Assembly: GCA_963772555.1 (NCBI GenBank)
Contig: CAVYXQ010000006.1
Location: 186,001-250,000 of the forward strand
From: Roseiarcus sp963772555
GTDB taxonomy: Bacteria > Pseudomonadota > Alphaproteobacteria > Rhizobiales > Beijerinckiaceae
DNA: 64,000 nt
Direction: 5' to 3'
In this document: one piece after another, positions 8,861 to 17,880 of the stretch
How the letters are laid out: the number at the start of each line of letters is the position of its first letter
How positions within the stretch are numbered: the stretch's first letter is position 1
Translations under genes and position numbers: made by a program
Notes under the pieces: generated by a model
The model's input: only the letters and a program-made list of their open reading frames with translations
The model's database searches: none
What the model was told of the DNA's origin: nothing

Positions 8861-10048
8861 ATGATCGGGCCCATGAATCGAACAGTGTTCCTCTGCGCCG
8901 TCGCCTCGGCCTGCCTTCTGGCGCTCGCCGCCCCGGCCAGGGCCGACTTTTCCTCCTGCGTCGCCGCGCTCAAGTCGGAGGCGGCGCAGAAGGGCGTGTC
9001 GCGCGCGACGCTGGAGGCGGCCTTCAACGGCGTCACGCCCGACATGAAGGTGCTCGACTTCCAGAAGCAGCAGCCCGAGTTCAAGACCCCGATCTGGGAC
9101 TATGTCGCGGGCCTCGTCGACGACGAGCGGGTCGCCGACGGCAAGGCGGCGATGGCGAGGAACGCCGCCGCGCTCGCCCGGGCCGAACAGACCTATGGCG
9201 TCAGCCGCTACATGCTGGCGGCGATCTGGGGGGTCGAATCCAATTTCGGCACGGAGATGGGCGAGCGGCCGCTGGTGCAGTCGCTCTCGACGCTGGCCTG
9301 CCTGGGCGAGCGCGCCGGCTATTTCCGCTCCGAACTGATGGCGACGCTGAAGATCATCGACCGGGGCGACATCCCCGCCGACAAGCTGGCCGGTTCGTGG
9401 GCGGGCGCCTTCGGCCAGACCCAGTTCATGCCCTCGAGCTATCTGAGGCTCGCGGTCGCCGGCGGCGACGGGCGGCGCGATATCGTCGATTCAGCCGACG
9501 CGGCGCTCGCCTCGACCGCCAATTACTTCCGGAAATCCGGCTGGCGTCCCGGCCTCCCTTGGGGGTTCGAGGTCAGGCTGCCGCCCGGCTATTCCGGGCC
9601 GTCTGGTCGCAAGGCCAGGGAGCCGATGTCCTTCTGGGCGGCGCGCGGCCTCGCCCGCATCGACGGCAGGCCGCTCGGCGAGGGCGACGCCGGGCTCTTC
9701 CTGCCGGCCGGGGCGAACGGCCCGGCCTTCCTGGTGACGCGCAACTTCGACGTCGTCTATTCCTACAACGCGGCTGAGTCCTATTCGCTGGCCGCCTGCG
9801 TGCTGGCCGACCGCTTGGCCGGCGGCCCCGGCATCGTCGCCCCTTGGCCGACCGACGACCCCGGCCTGTCGCGCGCCGGCCGCCGCGAATTGCAGGCGCT
9901 GCTGACCAAAAAGGGCTACGACGTCGGCCAGCCGGACGGCGCCATCGGGGCCAAGACCAAGGCGGCGATCGCCGACTTCGAGCAGAAGCAGGGCATGGCC
10001 GTGAACGGCCGGGCGTCGACCAAGGTGCTGGAGGCGCTGCGGCGGTAG
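8861..10048 (+). CDS. Lytic murein transglycosylase (MltB type) with peptidoglycan-binding domain
   Basis: A 395-residue periplasmic enzyme that cleaves glycan strands of peptidoglycan to anhydro products. A signal peptide (LCAVASACLLALAAPARA) precedes the SLT_2/MltB catalytic domain; the catalytic Glu126 is in AIWGVESNFGT, followed by the family motifs GAFGQTQFMPSSY and ASTANYF. The C-terminal 60 residues form a PG_binding_1 domain (LQALLTKKGYDVGQPDGAIG). The start could be the ATG at 8861 or the one at 8873, which gives a shorter n-region. No lipobox is visible, so it is probably soluble. Confidence 0.93.
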   Translation: MIGPMNRTVFLCAVASACLLALAAPARADFSSCVAALKSEAAQKGVSRATLEAAFNGVTPDMKVLDFQKQQPEFKTPIWDYVAGLVDDERVADGKAAMARNAAALARAEQTYGVSRYMLAAIWGVESNFGTEMGERPLVQSLSTLACLGERAGYFRSELMATLKIIDRGDIPADKLAGSWAGAFGQTQFMPSSYLRLAVAGGDGRRDIVDSADAALASTANYFRKSGWRPGLPWGFEVRLPPGYSGPSGRKAREPMSFWAARGLARIDGRPLGEGDAGLFLPAGANGPAFLVTRNFDVVYSYNAAESYSLAACVLADRLAGGPGIVAPWPTDDPGLSRAGRRELQALLTKKGYDVGQPDGAIGAKTKAAIADFEQKQGMAVNGRASTKVLEALRR

Positions 10049-10072
10049 AGCTGTCCAGGGGGTAGGTGGAAG

Positions 10073-10355
10073 ATGACGGCTCGGGATTGCCAGCTCGTCG
10101 GCCGATGGCGGATCGTCGAGGCCGACCGTGACGGCCACGGCGAGATCGCCTTCGGCGCCATTCAGGCCGATGCTCGACATCAAATACAGGCCGTCCTCGA
10201 TCGACTTCACCTGGCAAGGATTCGACGAAATGGATGAGGCCATCTGCGCCGGCTCGGCCGAAGTCCTCGATGACGGTACGAACGAATTCGAATTCGCCTG
10301 TCACATGGGCAACGAAGCGGTCCTCAAAGCCAAGCCGGCCGACCAGGACCGCTGA
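10073..10355 (+). pseudogene. Decayed small gene of unknown family (frameshifted)
   Basis: An ATG at 10073 opens a frame reading MTARDCQLVGRWRIVEAD, then GHGEIAFGAIQA. Coding character then continues in a different frame from about 10170 (LDIKYRPSSIDFTWQGF, then an acidic stretch to DDGTNEFEFACHMG). From memory, similar intact proteins of about 110 residues carry extra sequence between the first two motifs, so this copy seems to have lost an internal piece and gained a frameshift. Function of the family is unknown. Downstream, 10356-10562 contains only a short acidic ORF (10391-10492) that I do not trust. Confidence 0.55.
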
Positions 10356-10562
10356 ATCTTCAAAAAGCCGTCAGTTGCGTGTGGTTCTTGATGCCGGAAG
10401 ACGGTGAGCTCGACCCTGTCGACGAAGGAACCGGGAGCGAAGACGAGGACGAGATTATGGACGAGGCGGAGACCGAAGAGGCCGCGGCTTGACCATAGCG
10501 TTCTCCGCGAAGCTGCTATTGTGAGCGACGCCGCAACCCTACTCGAGTCCAGGAGACAGCGG

Positions 10563-10787
10563 ATGAGCGAGATCCACCGGATCACCATCGATCCCGCCCA
10601 GTGCGGTGGCCGGCCTTGCCTGCGGGGCTTGCGAATTCGCGTCAAGGACGTGCTCGACCTCCTGGCCGCGGGGGCAAGTCGTGAGGAGATTCTTCAGGAT
10701 TACCCATTGCTCGAAGCCGGCGACATCACCGCGGCGCTCGAATATGCGTCGCGGCAGAGCGATCATCCCGTGCTGCGCTTCGGCTGA
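10563..10787 (+). CDS. DUF433 antitoxin
   Basis: A 74-residue DUF433 protein with the diagnostic HRITIDPAQCGGRPCLRGLRIRVKDVLDLLAAG region and the segment EEILQDYPLLEAGDITAALEYA. DUF433 folds as a winged helix-like DNA-binding domain and acts as the antitoxin for PIN-like toxins. It starts at the ATG at 10563 (AGGAGACAGCGG upstream) and its stop overlaps the toxin ATG (TGATG), showing translational coupling. It probably represses its own operon. Confidence 0.9.
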   Translation: MSEIHRITIDPAQCGGRPCLRGLRIRVKDVLDLLAAGASREEILQDYPLLEAGDITAALEYASRQSDHPVLRFG

Positions 10788-11116
10788 TGCGGTTTCTCGT
10801 CGACGCGCAATTGCCGCCGGCGCTCGCGCGCTGGTTGGCCGCCAAGGGGCACGAGGCCGAGCATGTCGCCGACCGTCGGCTGCAAGCGGCGCCCGACGCC
10901 GCGATCTGGGACTACGCCTTGCAGGCGGGGGCCGCCATCGTCACCAAGGACGAGGATTTCGCGCAGCGCAAGGGTTTGACGGAAAACGGTCCGGCGGTCG
11001 TCTGGATCAGGCTGCCGAACACCCGGCGGCGCGAGCTGCTTTCCTGGTTCGAGACAGCACTGCCAGATATTCTGTCGGCGCTGGAGCGCGGCGAAACGCT
11101 GATCGAGGCGATATGA
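10787..11116 (+). CDS. DUF5615 PIN-like toxin
   Basis: A 109-residue protein of the DUF5615 (Mut7-C-like PIN) family, the standard partner of DUF433. Recognisable features are the start MRFLVDAQLPPALARWLAAKGHEAEHV, with the first Asp of the PIN site, and IVTKDEDFAQR in the middle. Predicted to be an RNase neutralised by the upstream protein. Its stop overlaps by four bases (ATGA) the next ORF, a stub of an hsdR gene, so the pair once sat inside a larger defence operon. Confidence 0.88.
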   Translation: MRFLVDAQLPPALARWLAAKGHEAEHVADRRLQAAPDAAIWDYALQAGAAIVTKDEDFAQRKGLTENGPAVVWIRLPNTRRRELLSWFETALPDILSALERGETLIEAI

Positions 11117-11208
11117 CGACCGACACGTCGGAAAAGGGATTGGAGGCCCTCATCGCCGACGAGATGACCGACACCAGGCCCGGCCAGGCGAGACCCCATG
11201 AACTCTGA
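11113..11208 (+). pseudogene. Truncated N-terminus of type I restriction subunit HsdR
   Basis: A 31-codon ORF starts in an ATGA overlap with the toxin gene and reads MTTDTSEKGLEALIADEMT before diverging and stopping. That opening is, from memory, how many HsdR (type I restriction motor subunit) proteins of alphaproteobacteria begin. Everything after about residue 20 is missing, and the flavoprotein gene starts 11 bases before this stub ends. It is best read as a deletion scar of a restriction-modification locus. Confidence 0.55.
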
Positions 11209-12457
11209 CTTTGACGTCCTGATCATTGGCGGCGGGGCCGCGGGGATCGGCGCGGCTCGGGAGCTGGCGGGGAGCGGGCGTTCGACGCTCCTGCTGGAGT
11301 CGACGAGCCGCCTTGGGGGACGCGCATGGACGTATGAGATAGCCGGCCATCGGCTCGATCTCGGTTGCGGCTGGCTGCACTCGGGCGATCGCAATTCGTG
11401 GGCGCGGATCGCCGAAGAGGCCGGCCTCGCTGTCGATCGGCAGCCGGCGAGATGGGGCGTGCAGCACCGGCATCTTGGCTTCTCGCCCAGCGAACGGAAA
11501 GCGGCGGGAGCGGCGTTCGACGCCTGGCTCGAGCGCATCTCGGCCGCGCCGCCGCCGAGCGACTGCGCTGCTGACGCGCTGCCACCCGGGGGCGAATGGA
11601 ATGACTACCTCGAGGCGATCAGCGGCTTCATCAGCGGCGCCCGGCTGGAACGCATCTCCGTGACCGACTACCTCGCCTACGATTCGGCCTCGACACGGAC
11701 CAATTGGCGGGCGGCGCACGGCTACGGCGACCTGATCGTCGCCAGCCTCCCGTTTTCGACCGTCGTCAGGCTCTCCACGCCGGTCGAGGGGATCGAGCTC
11801 GAACCGCAAGGCGTCGCGATCAAGACGCCGCGCGGAGGCATTCACGCAAAGACCGCGATCCTGACGGTTTCCACCGCCGTTCTCGCCGCGGGAGCGATCA
11901 AGCTGCCCCACGAACTCGATGCGTGGCGGGAGGCGGCAGGCTTCCTGCCCCTCGGCCGCAACGAGAAGCTTTATCTCGAAGTGGTCGGTGAGAGCCCGTT
12001 CGCGCCGGAGACCCACGTCCTGGGCAATCCGCGGGATGCGCGAACGGCGGCCTATTACATTCGGGCGTTCGGGGGGACGGCGATCGAGTGCTTCTTCGGC
12101 GGCGAAGGGGCCGAGATGATCGAGGAGAACGGTCCGACCGCCGGCTTTGACTACGCCATCGAGCAGCTGGTCGCGCTGTTCGGCAGCGAGGCCCGACGGA
12201 GCCTCAGGCCGCTCGTCGCCTCCTCCTGGAGCCGCGACACCCGCATCGGCGGCGCCTACAGCTATGCCCTGCCCGGCCACGCCGCGGCGCGGCGACAGCT
12301 CGCCCGCCCGTTCGAGGACCGTTTGTTCTTCGCCGGAGAGGCCACGAACGGCCAGGACTTCTCAACCGCCCATGGGGCGCATGACAGCGGGGTCCGGGCC
12401 GCCCGGGAAGCGCTCGCCGCGCTTCAGTCCAGAAGCGGCAGCGCTCCGACCCGGTGA
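11198..12457 (+). CDS. FAD-dependent amine oxidase-like oxidoreductase
   Basis: A 419-residue flavoprotein. The N-terminal FAD fold shows FDVLIIGGGAAGIGAARELA and the second nucleotide contact LESTSRLGGRAW; the C-terminal FAD signature is LFFAGEATNGQDFSTAHGAHDSG, typical of flavin monoamine oxidases and related desaturases. It would oxidise an amine or similar substrate using oxygen or another acceptor; the substrate is unknown. No signal peptide or membrane segment is evident. It is followed by a strong terminator and probably forms its own transcript. Confidence 0.88.
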   Translation: MNSDFDVLIIGGGAAGIGAARELAGSGRSTLLLESTSRLGGRAWTYEIAGHRLDLGCGWLHSGDRNSWARIAEEAGLAVDRQPARWGVQHRHLGFSPSERKAAGAAFDAWLERISAAPPPSDCAADALPPGGEWNDYLEAISGFISGARLERISVTDYLAYDSASTRTNWRAAHGYGDLIVASLPFSTVVRLSTPVEGIELEPQGVAIKTPRGGIHAKTAILTVSTAVLAAGAIKLPHELDAWREAAGFLPLGRNEKLYLEVVGESPFAPETHVLGNPRDARTAAYYIRAFGGTAIECFFGGEGAEMIEENGPTAGFDYAIEQLVALFGSEARRSLRPLVASSWSRDTRIGGAYSYALPGHAAARRQLARPFEDRLFFAGEATNGQDFSTAHGAHDSGVRAAREALAALQSRSGSAPTR

Positions 12458-12485
12458 TGCAACGACGATCGCTACCTGCCGAGAC

Positions 12486-12526
12486 AAAAAACGGGCGGCC
12501 CCCACGACGGGAGCCGCCCGTTTTTC
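12486..12526. terminator. Bidirectional intrinsic terminator
   Basis: A 13-base perfect stem (A-run plus ACGGGCGGC, then GCCGCCCGT plus T-run) closes over a short loop. A run on the left and T run on the right make it functional on both strands, serving the flavoprotein gene from the left and the AraC gene from the right. The remaining 200 bases to 12732 show nothing else. Confidence 0.85.
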
Positions 12527-12732
12527 CCGACCGCGCGACTTTGCAGAAGGGGCTCCTTCTAATCAAACTCAGCCGTCGTGCCTGTGATCTTGTGCCAGTT
12601 TTTTGATTTTTCGGGCCGATGGAGCGCGGCCCGCCGGACGGGATGTGAAATGTTGAAGTCGGTCGCTATCTGGCTTTTCGGCCATTGTCGCCCGGGTCTC
12701 CCGCGAGCCCGAACGACTCTCGGCGCCGGTCT

Positions 12733-13848
12733 TCAGAAGGATGCGGGAAGCAGTTTCTCGTTTCGGGCCGCGGATGGCGGGCGGCCTGTCCATCGCCTGA
12801 AGGCATGATTGAAGGAGGTTGAGCCCTCGTAGCCGAGCAGCCAGGCGATTTGCGACAGCGACACGCCGGTTTCCTTGATGTATTGGAGCGCAAGGCTTTG
12901 CCGCAACTGATCGACAACCCGCTCGTAACTGGTGCCCTCGTCGGCGAGTTTCCGCGTCAACGTTCGCGCGCTCAGGCCCAATGTCTTGGCGACGCTGTAG
13001 CGGCTCGCCTTGCCGTGAGGCAGCAGCTTTTGCGCCTCGTTCTCGACCGCGGCCCGGAGCGTGCCGACCGTCGTGCTGCGCTCTTTGGCAGCCTCATCGC
13101 AAATGGGTTTAAGAGCCTCGAGCAGGTGGGGATCTTCGGTGACCAGCGGCAGCGCCATCGTCTCGTTGGAGAATGCGATTTGATCGAGTGAAGCGCCAAA
13201 GGCGATCGGGCAGCCGAAGAACCGCTCGAACGCCCGCAGGTCGGAGTTGCGTTCGTGGATGAAGCTCAATTTTGTCGGACGGATACTCCGACCGGCGATC
13301 TCCCGTAACCCCTTGATCGTGACGGCGACGCCAAATTCGGTCACCTGCTTCACCGCGTGCCTGGAAAGACCGGCGAAGCTGATCTCGGCGACGATCCCCT
13401 CCGGCGTACGCGCGGATTTGATGCGCACCGCTTCGTTGACGATCCGGCTATAGCGGGCAAAGAGGGCCAGCGCCTCGCCAATGTCAGTCGCGGCGGACGC
13501 GACGTAAAACAGCAACCCCGCCTCGCGCGGATTGGCTTCCTCGGCCAAGTGAAGTCCGAAAGCGCTGTCCTCTATCGCCTCCGCTGCATATTCAAGAAAT
13601 TTGCCCTGCGATGCCGCCGAGATGCGACGGGGCCGACCCTCAAAATCGGGCTCCGAGAGACCGGCGCGGCGCAGCATCGGCGCTACGGCGACATTGTGCT
13701 TCCTCAGGACGGCAATTGTCAGCCTGGCGGCGAAGCCGGTGACGGTTGGCAGGGCCTGTTCGATCCTTCCCTCGGCCACGACCAGGGGCTCCATTTGGGA
13801 AAGCCCATCCAACAGCCGATTGCCCCGCAATGGCAAGACGCCCGACAC
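12733..13848 (-). CDS. AraC-family transcriptional regulator (OruR/ArgR-like)
   Basis: A 371-residue regulator. The N-terminal about 200 residues match the arabinose-binding-domain group (PF12625) found in OruR/ArgR-like activators, with MLRRAGLSEPDFEGRPRRISAASQ. The C-terminal AraC DNA-binding domain has two helix-turn-helix units, ending LSQIAWLLGYEGSTSFNHAFRRWTG, a textbook AraC signature. Translation may begin at the listed ATG or at an in-frame ATG 18 codons further in. The target operon is not obvious. Confidence 0.9.
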   Translation of the reverse strand: MSGVLPLRGNRLLDGLSQMEPLVVAEGRIEQALPTVTGFAARLTIAVLRKHNVAVAPMLRRAGLSEPDFEGRPRRISAASQGKFLEYAAEAIEDSAFGLHLAEEANPREAGLLFYVASAATDIGEALALFARYSRIVNEAVRIKSARTPEGIVAEISFAGLSRHAVKQVTEFGVAVTIKGLREIAGRSIRPTKLSFIHERNSDLRAFERFFGCPIAFGASLDQIAFSNETMALPLVTEDPHLLEALKPICDEAAKERSTTVGTLRAAVENEAQKLLPHGKASRYSVAKTLGLSARTLTRKLADEGTSYERVVDQLRQSLALQYIKETGVSLSQIAWLLGYEGSTSFNHAFRRWTGRPPSAARNEKLLPASF

Positions 13849-14011
13849 CCGGTTCCGCCGTCAACATTTTTGGCAACAAACGGCGGCCCGGTTCACCGGG
13901 CGCCGGGCTCAAGCGTTCGCAGGCTGCAGCGGTCTTGCGGGCGTTTTTGCCTGTTGGTCGTTCAGAGAGGCTGAGCTGAGTTTCGGCCACTCGCTCATTG
14001 CTTTTTGGGCT

Positions 14012-14917
14012 CTAAAGAGCTGCCTGCGCCACCCGGGCGCGCAGGCGCGGAACGACGAAGTCGATGAAGGCGCGCAACTTCAGCGGCAGGCGGTTCTGCC
14101 TGTCGTAGACCAGATGCACTGGCCGCGGCGACGGCTCGAAGGCTTCGAGCACGATCGCCAGGCGGCTGGCGCGCACGAGATCGGCAACCTGATAGGAGAC
14201 GGCGCGGACGAGGCCAATGCCGGCGAGGCCGGCGTCGATTGCCGCGTCGATGGTATCGACGCTCAGGTGCGCGCGGAAGGTGGTGCTCACTTCGGCGCCA
14301 GCGGACTCGAAGAGCCAAGTGGTGAGCCCGGACACGCTGTCGAAGGAGATCACGGCGTGACGCGCCAGCTCCTCGAGCGTCGTTGGCACGCCATGCACCG
14401 CCAGATAGTCGGGGCTGGCGCACATGACGCGCCGCACCGTGCCGAGGCGCGTGGCGATTAGGCCGCTGTCGGGCAGATCGCCGATGCGTAGAGCCACATC
14501 GACCTGGTCGTCGAGGAAATGCGTCACCCGATCGGTCAGCGTTAATTTGACGGCGACGTCGGGAAAGGCTTCGAGGAACCGCGTCACTACCGGCAGCACA
14601 TGCAGTCGGCCGAACATAATGGGCGCGCTGACCACGAGGTCGCCCTTGGGCTCGGTGTATTCGCCCGACGCCGCGCGCTCGACCTCATTCAACTGCTCCA
14701 GGATAGCCTTGGCGCCGGTGACATAGGAGCGGCCGGCCGGCGTCAGCTCTAGCCCCTTGGCAGAACGGATCAGCAGAGTCGCGTTCAGATGGGCCTCGAG
14801 TTCAGCCACCTTGCGGCTGACCGTGGCGAGCGGCAGTCGCAGCTTGCGGCTCGCCTTCGACAGGCTGCCGCTCTCGACCGCGGCGAGCAGCACCGACATG
14901 GCATCGAGACGATCCAA
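14012..14917 (-). CDS. LysR-family transcriptional regulator
   Basis: A 301-residue LysR-type regulator. The N-terminal winged helix-turn-helix is clear (MSVLLAAVESGSLSKASRKL, then VSRKVAELEAHL), followed by the two-lobed effector domain. It is divergent from the dehalogenase-like hydrolase gene at 15062 with a 144-base shared promoter region, so by the usual LysR logic it probably controls that hydrolase and the SDR behind it. Confidence 0.9.
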   Translation of the reverse strand: MDRLDAMSVLLAAVESGSLSKASRKLRLPLATVSRKVAELEAHLNATLLIRSAKGLELTPAGRSYVTGAKAILEQLNEVERAASGEYTEPKGDLVVSAPIMFGRLHVLPVVTRFLEAFPDVAVKLTLTDRVTHFLDDQVDVALRIGDLPDSGLIATRLGTVRRVMCASPDYLAVHGVPTTLEELARHAVISFDSVSGLTTWLFESAGAEVSTTFRAHLSVDTIDAAIDAGLAGIGLVRAVSYQVADLVRASRLAIVLEAFEPSPRPVHLVYDRQNRLPLKLRAFIDFVVPRLRARVAQAAL

Positions 14918-14974
14918 AGGGGGCCTTCCGTGGAGCGAGAGGTCTCTTCTCGATCTTAGCGACTGCCCGCGGTT

Positions 14975-15000
14975 TATGGAAAGTACGAAAAGTACGGGAC
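14975..15000. promoter_or_regulatory. Possible regulator-binding direct repeat in divergent promoter
   Basis: In the LysR/hydrolase intergenic region, AAGTACG occurs twice at nine-base spacing (14981-14987 and 14990-14996). Direct repeats at about one helical turn can be regulator sites. No clear T-N11-A LysR box was identified, so this is only a candidate. Confidence 0.25.
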
Positions 15001-15061
15001 GAACACAACGGCAGGCGCCGCGCCCCGCCGGGCAAGCGCCCTAAACTCGAAGGAGCTCCCA

Positions 15062-15922
15062 ATGACCACCCGCATCTATCACCGAACCGCCGATGTGAAG
15101 GGCCGCAAGGTCTCCTACCGCAAGGCTGGCGACCCCGCCGCGCCCACGGTCCTGCTGTTGCACGGCCTGCCGACCAGCAGCCAGATGTTCCGCGACCTCA
15201 TGCCGATGCTGGCTGAGCGCTTCCACCTGATCGCCCCCGACTATATTGGCTTCGGCCATTCCGATGCGCCGCTTCGTGGCGAGTTCACCTACACCTTCGA
15301 CAATCTGGCGGCCCATGTTGCGGGCCTGGTCGATGTGCTGGGGCTGACCTCGTACATCCTCTACATGCAGGATTACGGCGGCCCGGTCGGCTTCCGCCTG
15401 TTCACCCAGCGCCCGGAGCGCGTGAAGGGCTTCATCATCCAGAACACCAACGCCTACATGGAAGGCGTCGGCGACGCACCCAAGCAGGCACTGCTGCCTC
15501 TGTGGGAGAACCGCAATCCGGAGACCGAGAAGGCCGCACGCGACTTCGTCAGCCTGGAAGGCACCAAGTTCCACTGGCTCGTCGGTGCCAAGGATCCCGA
15601 AGCGATCAATCCCGACAACTGGGTGCTGGACCAGGCGCTGCTCGACCGTCCCGGGACGCAGGACTACCAGGTCGACCTGCTGGAGAACTACAAGTCCAAC
15701 ATCGCGCTCTATCCCGAGTGGCAGGCCGCCTTCCGCGCGCACAAGCCGAAAACGCTCATCGTCTGGGGCAAGAACGACCCGTTCTTCATCCCGCCAGGCG
15801 CGCGCGCTTACCTGAATGACCTGCCTGAGGCCAAGCTGGTCTGGCTCGACGCCGGCCACTTCGTGCTCGACGAGAATGCCCCTCAGGTGGCGGCCGAGAT
15901 CAAGGCGGTGTTCGCCGCCTGA
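15062..15922 (+). CDS. Alpha/beta hydrolase with Asp nucleophile (haloalkane dehalogenase-like)
   Basis: A 286-residue alpha/beta hydrolase. The oxyanion region is LLLHGLPTSSQMFRDLMP; the nucleophile elbow reads YMQDYGGPVG with Asp104 where most hydrolases have Ser. Haloalkane and haloacetate dehalogenases and epoxide hydrolases use Asp in this position (typically QDWGG), so halide removal or epoxide opening is plausible. The catalytic His is in DAGHFVLDENAP, and an Asp follows TLIVWGKNDPFF. GGAG lies just upstream of the ATG. It is probably regulated by the divergent LysR protein. Confidence 0.85.
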   Translation: MTTRIYHRTADVKGRKVSYRKAGDPAAPTVLLLHGLPTSSQMFRDLMPMLAERFHLIAPDYIGFGHSDAPLRGEFTYTFDNLAAHVAGLVDVLGLTSYILYMQDYGGPVGFRLFTQRPERVKGFIIQNTNAYMEGVGDAPKQALLPLWENRNPETEKAARDFVSLEGTKFHWLVGAKDPEAINPDNWVLDQALLDRPGTQDYQVDLLENYKSNIALYPEWQAAFRAHKPKTLIVWGKNDPFFIPPGARAYLNDLPEAKLVWLDAGHFVLDENAPQVAAEIKAVFAA

Positions 15923-16077
15923 CTGCTCCCCTGAATCCGGCCGGCCGCCGGCGTCCCCTCAAATCCTTTCTGGTCCCGCGGGACACAGGCGACCTTCACA
16001 GTATGACTGCCGACGCGATGCGACCGCCGCATCTGGGGCCGCTCCTTCTATCCAAAGCCAACATTCGGAGAACCGTC

Positions 16078-16869
16078 ATGTCCAGAACCGTACTCATCAC
16101 CGGCGCTAGCGAGGGCATCGGTCTTGAAGTCGCCCGCCAAGCGGTCGCCCAGGGAGACAGTGTGCTGATGGTCGCCTGGGGCGAGACTAAGCTCCGCGCC
16201 GCCGCCGCCGCACTGGGCCGCCCCGGAAGCGTCGAGGTTGCAGCTCTCGACCTTTCCAACGCTGCCGCGCTCGACGGTTTTCTCGCTCAATTGGACGCGC
16301 GAGGCTACTTGCCCGATGTGCTGGTGAACAACGCCGGCCAGGGCGTCTCGGGCGCATTCGTGGACACCGATTGGGTTAAGATCGATCAGATGCTCCGCGT
16401 GAACATGAACGCGGTGGCCTGCCTCAGCCATTGGGCCGCGCGCGGGATGAAGGCGCGAGGCGCAGGCTGCATCGTCAACATGTCGGCGGCCGTCGCTACT
16501 CGGCCAGTGCCTTACTTCGCCGCCTACGCGGCTTCCAAGGCCTTCGTCACGAATCTCAGCCAGGCGATGGACAGTGAGTTGCGAGCGCACGGCGTCTCGG
16601 TGTCCGCCATCCATCCGCCGGCGGTGCGCACGAGCTTCGCCGACACCGGTAAGGCCGACTTAAAATCGACGCTCGTGCTGAAGTTGTTCCCGACTGTGGG
16701 GCCGGCGACCGTCGCCCGCGCAGTGCTAAGCGCTGCTAGCCGTCATCGACGCTCGGTGATTGTCGGACCGGTCGCGAGCATCGTGATGGGCACCGCGGCG
16801 ATCATGCCTCGTGGCGTTGACCTCGCTTTCATGACGCTCCTGTTCAAGGGTCGTCGAGCGGCCGTTTAA
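16078..16869 (+). CDS. Short-chain dehydrogenase/reductase
   Basis: A 263-residue SDR. Features in order are the NAD(P)-binding VLITGASEGIGLEVA, the structural NNAG in VLVNNAGQG, the catalytic Ser in VNMSAAVATRP and Tyr/Lys in YAASKAF. I chose the ATG at 16078, directly before the first beta strand; the longer frame to 16003 adds a non-conserved leader. It lies 155 bases after the hydrolase and may be co-transcribed with it. Substrate unknown. Confidence 0.9.
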   Translation: MSRTVLITGASEGIGLEVARQAVAQGDSVLMVAWGETKLRAAAAALGRPGSVEVAALDLSNAAALDGFLAQLDARGYLPDVLVNNAGQGVSGAFVDTDWVKIDQMLRVNMNAVACLSHWAARGMKARGAGCIVNMSAAVATRPVPYFAAYAASKAFVTNLSQAMDSELRAHGVSVSAIHPPAVRTSFADTGKADLKSTLVLKLFPTVGPATVARAVLSAASRHRRSVIVGPVASIVMGTAAIMPRGVDLAFMTLLFKGRRAAV

Positions 16870-16898
16870 CCAGCACTCCTGGTGTCATGGCTGAGGCG

Positions 16899-16954
16899 AA
16901 AGCCGAGGCCGGGCGCGGAGTGGTCGGGGTGCACAGCGCCCGGCCTCGGCGTTT
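16899..16954. repeat. Long perfect hairpin before an IS481 transposase stub
   Basis: The arms at 16899-16916 and 16936-16954 are complementary over about 16 bases (GCCGAGGCCGGGCGC and its complement) around a 20-base loop. It lies between the SDR stop and the transposase stub. It could end the SDR transcript, although there is no T run, or be part of the insertion sequence end. Confidence 0.5.
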
Positions 16955-16970
16955 CGAAAGGACACCGATC

Positions 16971-17357
16971 ATGACGCAGGAACGGAAAATCATCGGCGCC
17001 AAGGTTGGGCTGCTGGAGCTGGCCAGGCAACTCGGCAATGTCGGCCAGGCTTGCAAAATGATGGGATATTCGCGCGACAGTTTCTATCGCTTCAAGGAGC
17101 TTTACGACGCCGGCGGCGAACTGGCGCTGCGGGAGCTGACGCGGCGTAAGCCGATCCTGAAGAACCGCACGCCGCCCGAGGTCGAAGCGATCATCGTCGA
17201 GCTTTCGCTGGACCGGCCGGCTCATGGCCAGATCCGCATCGCCAACGAGCTTCGCAAGCTTGGCCATTCGATTTCGCCGGCCGGGGTGCGCGGGGTCTGG
17301 CAGCGCGATGATCTTGAGACGATGAAGAAAAGGCAGAGGTCTGATGACGCTCGCTGA
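16971..17357 (+). pseudogene. Truncated IS481-family transposase (N-terminal part)
   Basis: The frame gives the helix-turn-helix half of an IS481-type transposase: MTQERKIIGAKVGLLELARQ, ACKMMGYSRDSFYRFKELY, then the second winged region ending VRGVWQRDDLETMKKR. Intact relatives run to about 340 residues with a DDE core; here the similarity ends at about residue 120 and the frame stops shortly after. The next gene overlaps the broken end. This is the left remnant of a deleted insertion sequence. Confidence 0.8.
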
Positions 17358-17802
17358 GATCTCGCAAATCTCACAGACGGTCGGCTCAGTTGCCGTCGTC
17401 GCGTCGCTCATCTTCGTAGGCGTTCAAATTCGCCAGAACACGAAAACCACACGAGCGGCGTCTCATCACGCCGTCTCCGAGGCCCTCAACCGATTGAACC
17501 TCCTATGGGCGCGGAACAGCGAGGTCACAAGAATTTGGCTTTTGGGAATGAGTGACAGATGCACGATGACGCGGGAAGACCAGTGGCGTTTCGACTCAAT
17601 GGTACGCGCCTACCTGCATGTTTGCGAGACCATGTTTACGCAAGCACGTTTGGGCGCAGGCGATTTTGGCATTGTTATGGCTGAAGAGAGCGGCATCAAG
17701 GCCGTGTTTGCGTCGGCTGGTGTAAGAGAATGGTGGGCGGAAAATCCATTCGGATTTTCCCCAGAATTTAGAACGTATGTTGAAAGGCTCACTAATCTGT
17801 GA
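17344..17802 (+). CDS. Membrane-anchored protein of unknown function
   Basis: A 152-residue protein. One membrane helix near the N-terminus (VGSVAVVASLIFVGVQI) is followed by a soluble helical region of about 120 residues rich in Trp and Arg. Similar small proteins are widespread in proteobacteria without a known role. GAGGT lies just upstream of the ATG. Its start overlaps the broken end of the IS481 remnant, and base composition is slightly lower in GC than neighbouring core genes, consistent with transfer. Confidence 0.65.
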   Translation: MTLAEISQISQTVGSVAVVASLIFVGVQIRQNTKTTRAASHHAVSEALNRLNLLWARNSEVTRIWLLGMSDRCTMTREDQWRFDSMVRAYLHVCETMFTQARLGAGDFGIVMAEESGIKAVFASAGVREWWAENPFGFSPEFRTYVERLTNL

Positions 17803-17880
17803 CGTCCGGAAGAGAGGTCTGGCTTGAGCCGTTGTCCACTCGATACTAGGCTCGCTCGGCCATTTCTTCACGATTAACAC

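Noticed and set aside
10391..10492. 33-codon acidic ORF (MPEDGELDPVDEG start)
   Set aside because: It lacks a ribosome site and its run of Asp/Glu codons can arise by chance in this composition; it could be the tail of a decayed gene but nothing confirms it.
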